Below, piece by piece: positions 6,144 through 13,549 of a stretch of 15,554 nt of DNA. Made by a program: the position numbers and the translations under genes. Within the stretch, counting starts at the first letter, position 1; each line of letters starts with the position of its first letter. This DNA comes from CBDUBU01 sp965365465. Lineage in GTDB: Bacteria > Bacteroidota > Rhodothermia > Rhodothermales > DASSAV01. The stretch lies in NCBI GenBank assembly GCA_965365465.1, contig CBDUBU010000066.1, forward strand, positions 1 to 15,554, given 5' to 3'. The notes beneath the pieces were generated by a model. It saw nothing but the letters and a program-made list of their open reading frames with translations. It was not told the DNA's origin and did no database searches.

Positions 6144-6566
6144 TCACGCGCTCAGCGCATCCTCCGGCACGTCTTCGGGGAGATCAGGATGCTGCTCGCG
6201 CACCTTGAGATCCAGTATTTCTTTCGGATTGTTGTGCTCGTCCACGAGCACGACGCGGGGCTGGTGCCGGTACGCCTCCTGCTGCGTCATCTGGGCATAG
6301 GTAATGACGATGACCTCATCCCCTTTCGCGGCAAGGCGAGCCGCCGGACCGTTCATGCAGACGATGCGGCTGCCTGCATCTCCTGGAATCGTATACGTCT
6401 CCAGCCGGGCGCCGTTGTTCACATTAACGACCTGCACCTTCTCGTAAGGAAGAATACCCGACGCTTCCAGCAACTCCGTATCAATGGTAATCGACCCTTC
6501 ATAATAAAGGTCAGCCTCGGTCACCCGAAGCCGGTGAAGCTTACCCTTGAACATCGTAATCGTCAT
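6144..6566 (-). CDS. panD: aspartate 1-decarboxylase proenzyme
   Basis: This 140-residue pyruvoyl enzyme makes beta-alanine from aspartate in the cytoplasm. The self-cleavage site is YEG-SITID, with G24-S25 at the same numbering as in E. coli; serine 25 becomes the pyruvoyl group. K9, Y22, R54 and Y58, the active-site residues known in E. coli, are all in register. The start MTITMFKGKLHR aligns residue for residue with the E. coli N-terminus (MIRTMLQGKLHR), so the ATG at 6566 is preferred over that at 6554. The last 20 or so residues (PDLPEDVPEDALSA) are an acidic tail. The gene overlaps the end of panC by 26 nt, has no Shine-Dalgarno site, and is therefore probably translated by coupling to panC. 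No terminator is visible after it. Confidence 0.96.
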   Translation of the reverse strand: MTITMFKGKLHRLRVTEADLYYEGSITIDTELLEASGILPYEKVQVVNVNNGARLETYTIPGDAGSRIVCMNGPAARLAAKGDEVIVITYAQMTQQEAYRHQPRVVLVDEHNNPKEILDLKVREQHPDLPEDVPEDALSA

Positions 6567-7470
6567 CGTTCGCTGCGCTAACTACAGAGTTTCCAATCCG
6601 CCCCTGCGGCACGGTGACAAAGGCATTGTCGATCAAGCGTGTGTTTCCAAAGTGGACCGCTACGGCGGCCAGCACTTCCCGGCCCGGCGCGAGCCGCTCG
6701 ACGGGCTGAAGCGTTTCCGCGTCCACGACTTCAGCGTACTGAACCTTTCCGTCCAGAGCTTCCGACAGCGTATCTCGCATGGTTTCAACAACAGCCTCAG
6801 AGCGCTGTTCCCCCTGTTCGATGAACCGTTTTGCGCGAGCTACAGCTTTCGAGAGCGCTACGGCCTGCCGCCTTTCCCGCTCCGAGAGATAGACGTTTCT
6901 GGACGAGAGCGCCAGCCCGTCCGGCTCACGCACCGTGGGCACGCCCGCCATCCTGATGTCCATACACAGATCGCGCACCATGTGTCGGAGAATCTGGAAT
7001 TGCTGCGCATCTTTCGTCCCGAAGACGGCAACGTCGGGCTTGCAGATGTGGAATAACTTGGCAACCACCGTCGTAACGCCGCGAAAGTGGCCGGGCCGGA
7101 AGGCGCCGCACAGTCGTTGATCCATCGCCTCAACCGTAACCCACGTCAGGTTAGCGGCCTCGCCTTCCGGATACATCTGCCCTATGTCCGGCGCAAACAC
7201 CACCTCAACCCCGCCTCCGGCTTCGAGGGATTCCAGATCCGCGTCGATCTGTCTCGGATAGCGTGCAAAATCCTCGCCCGGCGCGAACTGGGTCGGGTTT
7301 ACAAAGATAGAGACGGTGACATGATCGGCCTGCCGGCGCGCCTCCTCCACGAGCGCGAGATGCCCTCGGTGCAGCGCTCCCATCGTCGGAACCAGCGCGA
7401 GCGTCTTTCCACGCTGCCGGGCCGCATCGGCTTCCATCTGCATCTCTCGGATGGTGGTTATCAGTTTCAT
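6541..7470 (-). CDS. panC: pantothenate synthetase (pantoate--beta-alanine ligase)
   Basis: This 309-residue enzyme joins pantoate to beta-alanine using ATP. The nucleotidyltransferase HIGH-type motif appears as PTMGALHRGHLALV (about residues 28-41), the pantoate/ATP pocket as SIFVNPTQFAPGEDF (about 54-68), the FRPGHFRGVTTVVAKLF run near 124-140, and the KMSKS-like loop as LALSSRNVYLS (about 187-197). The catalytic core ends near residue 280; the remaining 25 or so residues (ending SAANDDDYDVQG) are extra, and the DNA for the last eight also encodes the start of panD. The start is the ATG at 7470 with no strong ribosome site. Its product substrate beta-alanine is made by PanD; panB, for pantoate, is not in the window. 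Confidence 0.96.
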   Translation of the reverse strand: MKLITTIREMQMEADAARQRGKTLALVPTMGALHRGHLALVEEARRQADHVTVSIFVNPTQFAPGEDFARYPRQIDADLESLEAGGGVEVVFAPDIGQMYPEGEAANLTWVTVEAMDQRLCGAFRPGHFRGVTTVVAKLFHICKPDVAVFGTKDAQQFQILRHMVRDLCMDIRMAGVPTVREPDGLALSSRNVYLSERERRQAVALSKAVARAKRFIEQGEQRSEAVVETMRDTLSEALDGKVQYAEVVDAETLQPVERLAPGREVLAAVAVHFGNTRLIDNAFVTVPQGRIGNSVVSAANDDDYDVQG

Positions 7471-7739
7471 TCCAGCCAGATAGCTTGCAATGCTGTGTTT
7501 TCGTCTTCATAAAGAGTCGTAAGCTACGAAAAGGAATCCGGAAAACGAGCCTTCCCCGACGCAGCGCACCCGTTTTTAAGATCTCTGGAATACGGCGATC
7601 CTGGCGTATCGTGAAAAGATATGCCGCCCCGGTGCGTTATATTGGCCTGGCTTCCTGAAACGCCGCGCGAGCGAATCGGCGGCAGACGGGCGCCATGCTC
7701 AATCCTGTACGTCAGAACCTAACTATAAACGTCGATCCT

Positions 7740-9140
7740 ATGGCAGACTATCGTATCGAAAAGGACTCAATGGGCGAGATGCGCGTGCCCGCCGGCGCCC
7801 TTTATGGCGCCCAGACCCAGCGCGCCGTCGAAAATTTCCCCATCAGCAACCTGCGCTTCCCGCGCGTCTTCATTGAAGCAATGGGAATTATCAAGCAGGC
7901 AACAGCCAGAGCGAATCAGGACCTCGGCTTGCTGGACGACGAAAAGACAGAAGCGATTGTCGCAAGCGCCCAACGGGTGATCGACGGCGAGCTTGACGAT
8001 CAGTTCGTGCTCGACATCTTCCAGACCGGCAGCGGCACCTCGACGAACATGAACGCCAACGAGGTTATTGCCAATCTCTGCACGGAACACCTGGGCGGCG
8101 ACCGGGGCAGCAAGCTGGTTCATCCGAACGACCACGTGAACATGTCGCAGTCGTCGAACGACATCATCCCCACGGCGATGCACGTCGCGGCGCGGGTAGC
8201 CATCGAGCGCGACCTGATCCCGGCACTGAGCCGCCTGCACGAGGCGCTTCAGGCCAAAGCCGAGGAGTTTGACGACGTGCTCAAGAGCGGGCGCACCCAC
8301 CTCATGGACGCCACGCCGGTGCGGCTCGGGCAGGAGTTCGGCGGTTATGCCGCACAGGTGCGCAACAATATCCGCCGGCTGCGCGCCGCCTCGCACGAAC
8401 TCGCCGAACTGGCGCTGGGAGGCACGGCCACCGGCACGGGCATCAACTGCCCTCCCGGATTTACGGACAAGACGATCGAGATCATCAGCGAGATCACGAA
8501 ACTTGCCTTCCGCGAGGCAGACAACCACTTCGAGGCGCAGGCCGCCAAAGATGCATACGTGATGACCTCCGGCGTGCTCAACACCCTTGCTGTATCGCTG
8601 GTCAAGATTGCCAACGACATCCGTCATCTCTCCAGCGGCCCGACGAGCGGGCTGGCGGAGATCCAGCTTCCCGCCATCCAGCCCGGCTCTTCCATCATGC
8701 CGGGCAAGGTGAATCCCGTCATGAGCGAAGCGGTAATGATGGTGAGCGCTCGCGTCATGGGCAACCACACGACCATCACCATCGGGGGGCAGCACGGCAA
8801 CTTCGAACTGAACGTCATGATGCCGGTGATGGCTCACGCCATGCTGGAGAGCATCAGCATCCTTACCGGCGTCTGCGATGCCTTCCGCACCAACTGCGTC
8901 GAAGGCATCGAGGCCAACCGGGAACGGTGCCGTGAATTGCTCGAACTGAACCCGTCCATCGCCACCGCCCTGAACAGCGCCATCGGGTACGATCAGGCCG
9001 CGAAGGTAGCCAAAAAATCGGCGGCGGAACGCAAGTCGGTTCGTGAAGTGGCCAAAGAGATGGGCCTGCTTTCCGATGAGCAATTGGATCAGTACCTCAA
9101 CGTCCGGGAAATGACCGAACCAGGAATCCCTGGAAAGTAA
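7740..9140 (+). CDS. fumC: class II fumarate hydratase
   Basis: This 466-residue enzyme interconverts fumarate and malate in the citric acid cycle; it belongs to the aspartase/fumarase superfamily and needs no iron-sulfur cluster. The signature loop PGSSIMPGKVNP lies at about 315-326 with the catalytic serine in GSS. SGRTHLMDATP has the catalytic histidine at about 187, TGSGTSTNMNANEV is at about 96-109, and the B-site run HPNDHVNMSQSSND is near 128-141. Fumarase rather than aspartase is favoured by MDATPVRLGQE and overall length. I start at the ATG at 7740 (MADYRIEKDSMGEMRVP); an ATG at 7695 would add 15 residues not expected in the family. It is divergent from panC and followed by its own terminator. 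The stop codon lies in a short sequence duplication. Confidence 0.95.
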   Translation: MADYRIEKDSMGEMRVPAGALYGAQTQRAVENFPISNLRFPRVFIEAMGIIKQATARANQDLGLLDDEKTEAIVASAQRVIDGELDDQFVLDIFQTGSGTSTNMNANEVIANLCTEHLGGDRGSKLVHPNDHVNMSQSSNDIIPTAMHVAARVAIERDLIPALSRLHEALQAKAEEFDDVLKSGRTHLMDATPVRLGQEFGGYAAQVRNNIRRLRAASHELAELALGGTATGTGINCPPGFTDKTIEIISEITKLAFREADNHFEAQAAKDAYVMTSGVLNTLAVSLVKIANDIRHLSSGPTSGLAEIQLPAIQPGSSIMPGKVNPVMSEAVMMVSARVMGNHTTITIGGQHGNFELNVMMPVMAHAMLESISILTGVCDAFRTNCVEGIEANRERCRELLELNPSIATALNSAIGYDQAAKVAKKSAAERKSVREVAKEMGLLSDEQLDQYLNVREMTEPGIPGK

Positions 9141-9160
9141 CTATCCGGGAATCCTGGAAA
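9120..9160 (+). repeat. short direct duplication across the fumC stop codon
   Basis: CCAGGAATCCCTGGAAA (9120-9136), the last codons of fumC, recurs as CCGGGAATCCTGGAAA (9145-9160), beyond the stop, with one substitution and one deletion. Each copy is itself a small inverted repeat (CCAGG/CCTGG). The coding copy gives the PGIPGK end of the protein. Confidence 0.5.
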
Positions 9161-9224
9161 CGCATCGAAAGCGCCGCGATTCAAAAACATGAGTGTGCGC
9201 TGACGAGTTTCCCCCATTTGGCAG

Positions 9225-9271
9225 GCCAGAAACGCGCATGGATACAAGATCTGTGCGCGTTTCGGCTTTTT
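9225..9271 (+). terminator. Rho-independent terminator of fumC
   Basis: The arm GCCAGAAACGCGCA (9225-9238) pairs with TGCGCGTTTCGGC (9254-9266) over 13 pairs with a single bulged A and a 15-nt loop, followed directly by five T residues (9267-9271). It lies 85 nt after the fumC stop and separates fumC from the protease gene. Confidence 0.85.
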
Positions 9272-9419
9272 AGAGGGTCGTTTTGTCACCGGCAGCCGGA
9301 AATTTCACTCCAGCGTTTCTGTTTCTCGCTGCTTCCGCCGGTGAATCAGGGATGCAACAGGCGCTCAGGTTACACGTTATATACTTACCTATTTCATTCT
9401 TTGGGATTCAGAAAAAACC

Positions 9420-10952
9420 ATGAGCAGCAAAGGTAGAGTTTCCGTTGCCGTTTTCTTCGTAGCGGCCTTCCTGGCAGGCATCTTGTTCACTACCGTAGGC
9501 GCTAACGTTTTCAACCTTGGCGATAAGATTGGCGCAACAAGCAGCGCACGTGACACCGCTATCGACCCGGCAACCATCGGCGCCGCCCTAGAACTGGAGG
9601 AGGCATTTACGGCGGTTGCGGAATCGGTAAACCCCGCCGTCGTTCAGATTCTTGCCGAGAAAACCGTCCAGCCCGGAGAGGGGAACTCCCGCAACCCCTT
9701 CGAGGGAACGCCTTTTGAAGACTTCTTTGGTCCCAACGGCCCCAGCCGGCCCAGCCCCTACCCCTCCCAGGGTCTGGGGTCTGGCGCCATCATCCGGGAG
9801 GACGGCTATATTGCCACCAACAACCATGTGGTGGAGGAGGCGGATGAGTTGCAGGTCATGATGCTGGACGGAACCAAGTATGATGCCGAATTGATCGGCA
9901 CAGACCCCTACACGGACCTGGCTGTCATCAAGGTTGACGCCGAAAATTTGCCTTTCGTCTCGGTAGGCAATTCGGATGAGTTGAAGGTAGGCCAGTGGGT
10001 CATGGCGTTCGGATCTCCGCTCTCCCCGACCTTGAGCAATACGGTCACGGCCGGCATCATCAGTGCGTTGGGCCGTCTGACGCCGGGCAATGAGGGGGGC
10101 GTGCAGAACTACATTCAGACGGATGCGGCCATCAACCCCGGAAATTCGGGAGGCCCGCTCGTAGACCTTCGCGGGCAACTCGTAGGAATCAACACCGCCA
10201 TTTATTCGCGCACGGGGGGCAACCAGGGAATCGGGTTTGCCATTCCTTCCAACACGATCAAGCGCGTGACGGACCAGCTCATCACGAGCGGGTCGGTGCG
10301 CCGGGCGCAGTTGGGCGTTCGGTACGGGCCTGCCTCGCAGTCTGTGATCCGTGCCCTGAACCTGCCCCGTGGCGCCGCCAGCGTGGCGGGAGTAGAACCC
10401 GGCTCGGCAGCAGAGAAAGCAGGCATCCGTGCGGGCGACATCATCGTTGCCGTGAACGGAAACCGGCTCGACAATTCGCTCCAGCTGTCACAGATCATCA
10501 GCAACATGGAGCCGGGCAGCGAGGTTCGGATCACCCTCAACCGGGAAGGCGATGAACGTGCGGTAACCGTTACGCTGGGAGAAGCTCCCGGCGCTGCCGC
10601 CGCCGCCAGCAGCGAAAACGGCGCATCGCCGGACAGACCGGAACGCATGATGGAAGAACTCGGCTTCGGCATCAGCAACCTGACGGCAGAAGCACGCAGC
10701 AACATGGAACTGCCGGAAGACGTGAAAGGCGTTCTAGTGACAAGTGTGGACCAGTCCAGCGTGGCGTTTCGTGAGGCCAACATCCAGCGCGGCGCCATCA
10801 TCACAGAGGTAAATCGCAAGCCGATTTCCAGCGTAGCCGATTTCCAGAATGTGTACCGCGACATAAAACCGGGCGAGACGTTTCTGGTCCGGATGCGCCT
10901 GCCTGAGCAGGAAGCGGTAACCGTAACGGCGCTGACCAAACCGGAGAAGTGA
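9420..10952 (+). CDS. Do-type (DegQ/HtrA) periplasmic serine protease
   Basis: This 510-residue protein begins with a short basic stretch and a hydrophobic segment (about residues 7-31) that serves as a signal anchor or signal peptide, directing it to the periplasm. The trypsin-like domain holds the triad H136 (NNHVV), D166 (DPYTDLAVIK) and S243 (INPGNSGGPL). PDZ1 spans about 296-388 (GVRYG..., EPGSAAEKAGIRAGDIIVAVNG) and PDZ2 about 412-505 (GFGISNL..., INRG-like IQRGAIITEVNRKPI). Two PDZ domains fit DegP/DegQ rather than DegS. The pre-catalytic loop (residues 85-117) is Pro/Gly rich, like the LA loop. The family degrades or holds misfolded envelope proteins. The start is the ATG at 9420, without a clear Shine-Dalgarno site. 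The epimerase gene follows after 9 nt. Confidence 0.94.
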   Translation: MSSKGRVSVAVFFVAAFLAGILFTTVGANVFNLGDKIGATSSARDTAIDPATIGAALELEEAFTAVAESVNPAVVQILAEKTVQPGEGNSRNPFEGTPFEDFFGPNGPSRPSPYPSQGLGSGAIIREDGYIATNNHVVEEADELQVMMLDGTKYDAELIGTDPYTDLAVIKVDAENLPFVSVGNSDELKVGQWVMAFGSPLSPTLSNTVTAGIISALGRLTPGNEGGVQNYIQTDAAINPGNSGGPLVDLRGQLVGINTAIYSRTGGNQGIGFAIPSNTIKRVTDQLITSGSVRRAQLGVRYGPASQSVIRALNLPRGAASVAGVEPGSAAEKAGIRAGDIIVAVNGNRLDNSLQLSQIISNMEPGSEVRITLNREGDERAVTVTLGEAPGAAAAASSENGASPDRPERMMEELGFGISNLTAEARSNMELPEDVKGVLVTSVDQSSVAFREANIQRGAIITEVNRKPISSVADFQNVYRDIKPGETFLVRMRLPEQEAVTVTALTKPEK

Positions 10953-10961
10953 TTGAGGGCC

Positions 10962-11984
10962 ATGCTGCTTGAAGCTGAACCCCTTGCGCTTCACCTCCGA
11001 ACGCCTTTCCGGGTTTCCTACGGAGCCAGCACGCAGCGAACCAACGTTCTGCTGCGGCTGGGAGAGGGCGTGGGCGAAGGCGCCCTTCCCCCGTACTACC
11101 CGCACCGGCTGGAGGATGTGCTGTCTTACCTGAAAGTGCTCGATCCGGACAAGCTGCTCCATGCCGCGCTCGAAGATGCCTTGCGCAGCTTGCCTCCCGG
11201 TCCCGCGCCTGCGCGGTGCGCCGCCGACATCGCTCTCCACGATCACTGGGCAAAAGAACTGGGTTACCCGCTTTACCGGCTGTGGGGACTAGACCCGGCA
11301 AAGGCGCCTCCGTCCTCGCTGACCCTGAGCATCCCTGAAAATCCTGATGCCTTACGCAGGCAGGTTCAGGACGCGCGGGGGTGGCCGCTGCTGAAACTCA
11401 AACTCGGCGCGGGCAGTCCGGAGACTGATGAAGCGCTGGTGCAAGCCGTGCGCTCAGAGACAGACCAACCCCTCTGCGTGGATGCAAACGGCGCCTGGAG
11501 CCTGGAAGAAGCTGCCCGGATCATCCCCCGGCTGGCAGACTACGACCTGACGTTTATCGAACAGCCCCTCCCGGCAGGAGAGCAGGAGCGGTGGCGCGCC
11601 CTGCGCAGTCGCTTGCCTTCCGGCTTGCCGCCGCTTATTGCCGACGAAAGTGTGCAGGGCATCAAGGACCTCCAGGCCCTCGCCGGCGCTGCCGATGGCG
11701 TCAACATCAAGCTCACCAAAAGCGGCGGCCTCCGGGAGGCGCGTCGCATGATCGAGGTGGCGCGGGCGCTCGACCTGAAAGTGCTGCTCGGCTGCATGAT
11801 CGAAAGCGCCGTCGGCGTCACTGCCGCCGCCCACCTTGCCCCCCTCGCCGATTATGCCGACCTGGACGGCAACCTCTTCGTTGCGGATGACCCCTTTGCC
11901 GGGGCGCTCCTGGAACAGGGCAAGCTAACCTTGCCAGGCGGCCCCGGTCTCGGCGTCGTGCTCCGCAGCGCCATTACACACTGA
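10962..11984 (+). CDS. L-Ala-D/L-Glu (dipeptide) epimerase, enolase superfamily
   Basis: This 340-residue cytoplasmic protein has the muconate-lactonizing subgroup layout: an N-terminal capping domain (to about 115), then a TIM barrel. The base pair of lysines is LKLKLG (K145, K147) and NIKLTKSGG (K250/K253). The metal ligands are D174 (VDANGAW), E200 (FIEQPL) and D228 (IADES). GCMIESAVG and the late D-L-D-G (D300, D302), which in characterised members holds the dipeptide amino group, point to dipeptide epimerase rather than o-succinylbenzoate synthase. Such enzymes epimerise L-Ala-D-Glu from peptidoglycan peptides for reuse, though some members act on other dipeptides. The ATG at 10962 has GAGGG just upstream; a TTG at 10953 is the alternative. 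It is 9 nt after the protease gene, so surely co-transcribed. Confidence 0.87.
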   Translation: MLLEAEPLALHLRTPFRVSYGASTQRTNVLLRLGEGVGEGALPPYYPHRLEDVLSYLKVLDPDKLLHAALEDALRSLPPGPAPARCAADIALHDHWAKELGYPLYRLWGLDPAKAPPSSLTLSIPENPDALRRQVQDARGWPLLKLKLGAGSPETDEALVQAVRSETDQPLCVDANGAWSLEEAARIIPRLADYDLTFIEQPLPAGEQERWRALRSRLPSGLPPLIADESVQGIKDLQALAGAADGVNIKLTKSGGLREARRMIEVARALDLKVLLGCMIESAVGVTAAAHLAPLADYADLDGNLFVADDPFAGALLEQGKLTLPGGPGLGVVLRSAITH

Positions 11985-11999
11985 ATCCCTGCCGGCGTC

Positions 12000-13499
12000 T
12001 CAGTTCGTTCCCTCGGAAAGAACCGGCGCCTGCCCGAGCACATCGGTGACCGAGAGAAGACGCACCTGCCCGAGGTCCAGGGCGCGCACTTGTTCCTCAA
12101 TCACCGCCCTGTCTCCAACCACGATGAGCGCGAGATTGTCAGGATCAAGGTACCGCGCCGCCGCTTTCTGCACCTCTTCCTGCGTCACCGCGAGGATGCG
12201 CCCGGTATAGCTGTCGAAATAGTCGAGCGGCAAGCCATATCGCCCGATCTCGCCGATCTCGGCTGCCGTCTCGCTCACAGACTGGAAATTGGCCGGAAAG
12301 CTGAGCGCCAGGTAGTTCTTCGCACGCGCCAGTTCCTCTTCCGGAATCGGCTCCATGATGCTACGGAGTTCTTTCATAAACTCGGAAAGGGCCGGTCCTG
12401 TCACGGCAGTCTGAACAGAAGCCGAGGCGACAAACGGACCCGGAGACGGACGGTAAACAAAGGCAGAGCCGGCTCCGTAGGAATAGCCTTTGTCCTCCCG
12501 CAGGTTCTGGTTGAGCCGCGAGGTAAAAGATCCTCCCAGCACCGTATTCAGCACCCTGAGCGCATAGTAGTCCTCTGTGCTTCTCGCTGCGCCGATACGC
12601 CCGATGGAAATGACCGATTGCGCGGCGCCGGGCTTGTCAACCAGATAGATGATGCGGCCGCTTACCTGCGGCGCATCTGGAACCGGAACGTCAGCTGCAC
12701 GCATACCCTTCCAATCGCCGAAAGCCTTCTCTACAACCGGCTTTAGCGCCGCCCAGGTTATATCTCCCACGACGACAAGCATTGCGTTGGCCGGTTCGTA
12801 GCGGGATTCATAAAAGGTGCGCACGTCTTTTTCCGAGATACTGCGCAGGGAAGACTCATTTCCACCTGACGGCCTGCCGTAGGGATGCTCCTTCCCGTAG
12901 AGCGCTTCCCTGAACATGACCTGCGCGATGGCGCCCGGTTCGTCGTGCTCCCGCATCAAGGCCGTCAGGCGCTCTTTACGGAGCCGTTCCATCTCTTCAG
13001 AAGGAAAAGTCGGGCGCAGAAGCATGTCCGAAAGCAAATTCAATCCTTCCGGGGCACGACTTACCGGCGTGCGGAGTCCGAGGATAGCGGTGTGCTCGTC
13101 AGTCGATATAAAAAACCGCGCTCCGAGATAATCGAGGGCGTCAGAGAGTTCGAGCGCTGAGTAAGGGCCGGCTCCATCGTCCAGCAAGGCCGCTGTCATG
13201 GCCGCCAGTCCGTACTTTCCCGGCGAATCATAAACGCTGCCTGCCTTGAGAGCCACGTTCACCTGCAACAAGGGAACCCCGTGCTTTTCCATGAGCAGCA
13301 CTTGAAGCCCGTTCGGCAGCGAAAATTGCTGAACAGGCGGGAGGTTGAGGGCTGGAGTAGGACCCAGCGCAGGCGGCGTGCTCCGATCCGGGGTCTGCGC
13401 CTGCGCGAACGGAGCCATGCCCAGAAGCAGCGTGGCAAGGAGGTGCAGCAGAAACCGTCCCGGCAAGCGTTGGACAACAGCAGGTCTCCGGTTGCTCAT
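12000..13499 (-). CDS. M16 family peptidase-like protein, inactive-subunit type, secreted
   Basis: This 499-residue protein has a signal peptide (MSNRRP..., hydrophobic core LLHLLATLLLGMAPF, likely cut after AQA near residue 34). Two M16 halves follow: FSLPNGLQVLLMEKHGVPLLQVNVALKAGS (about 59-88, split here only for description) and a C-terminal half from about 275. Where active members have HxxEH, this one reads GLAAMTAALLDDG (97-109), so zinc cannot be bound in the usual way. It keeps the LREDKGYSYG run (333-342), whose Arg/Tyr pair positions substrate in M16 dimers. By analogy with split M16 enzymes such as mitochondrial MPP, it should be the partner of the active subunit encoded 50 nt upstream. 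The ATG at 13499 has AGGAGAGGG nearby and gives a proper signal peptide, unlike the ATG at 13553, which overlaps the previous stop. Confidence 0.9.
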   Translation of the reverse strand: MSNRRPAVVQRLPGRFLLHLLATLLLGMAPFAQAQTPDRSTPPALGPTPALNLPPVQQFSLPNGLQVLLMEKHGVPLLQVNVALKAGSVYDSPGKYGLAAMTAALLDDGAGPYSALELSDALDYLGARFFISTDEHTAILGLRTPVSRAPEGLNLLSDMLLRPTFPSEEMERLRKERLTALMREHDEPGAIAQVMFREALYGKEHPYGRPSGGNESSLRSISEKDVRTFYESRYEPANAMLVVVGDITWAALKPVVEKAFGDWKGMRAADVPVPDAPQVSGRIIYLVDKPGAAQSVISIGRIGAARSTEDYYALRVLNTVLGGSFTSRLNQNLREDKGYSYGAGSAFVYRPSPGPFVASASVQTAVTGPALSEFMKELRSIMEPIPEEELARAKNYLALSFPANFQSVSETAAEIGEIGRYGLPLDYFDSYTGRILAVTQEEVQKAAARYLDPDNLALIVVGDRAVIEEQVRALDLGQVRLLSVTDVLGQAPVLSEGTN

Positions 13500-13549
13500 G
13501 TACGCCCTCTCCTGTTGGTCAAAGCAGAAGCCTATTGCAAAAGACAGGT

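Noticed and set aside
5881..6147. 88-codon minus-strand frame after panD
   Set aside because: It contains the SLGMT string produced by translating the dispersed repeat, a sign of a spurious ORF.
7518..7530. TCGTA-AGC-TACGA palindrome in the panC-fumC divergent spacer
   Set aside because: Only 5-bp arms and a single copy; such short palindromes are expected by chance.
7638..7643. TATATT (followed by GG) as the fumC promoter -10, or a Bacteroidota -7 element
   Set aside because: No acceptable -35 or -33 partner at the right spacing; possible, but not supportable.
7767..9083. 438-codon minus-strand frame opposite fumC
   Set aside because: Antisense to an unmistakable fumarase; no motif and biased residue content.
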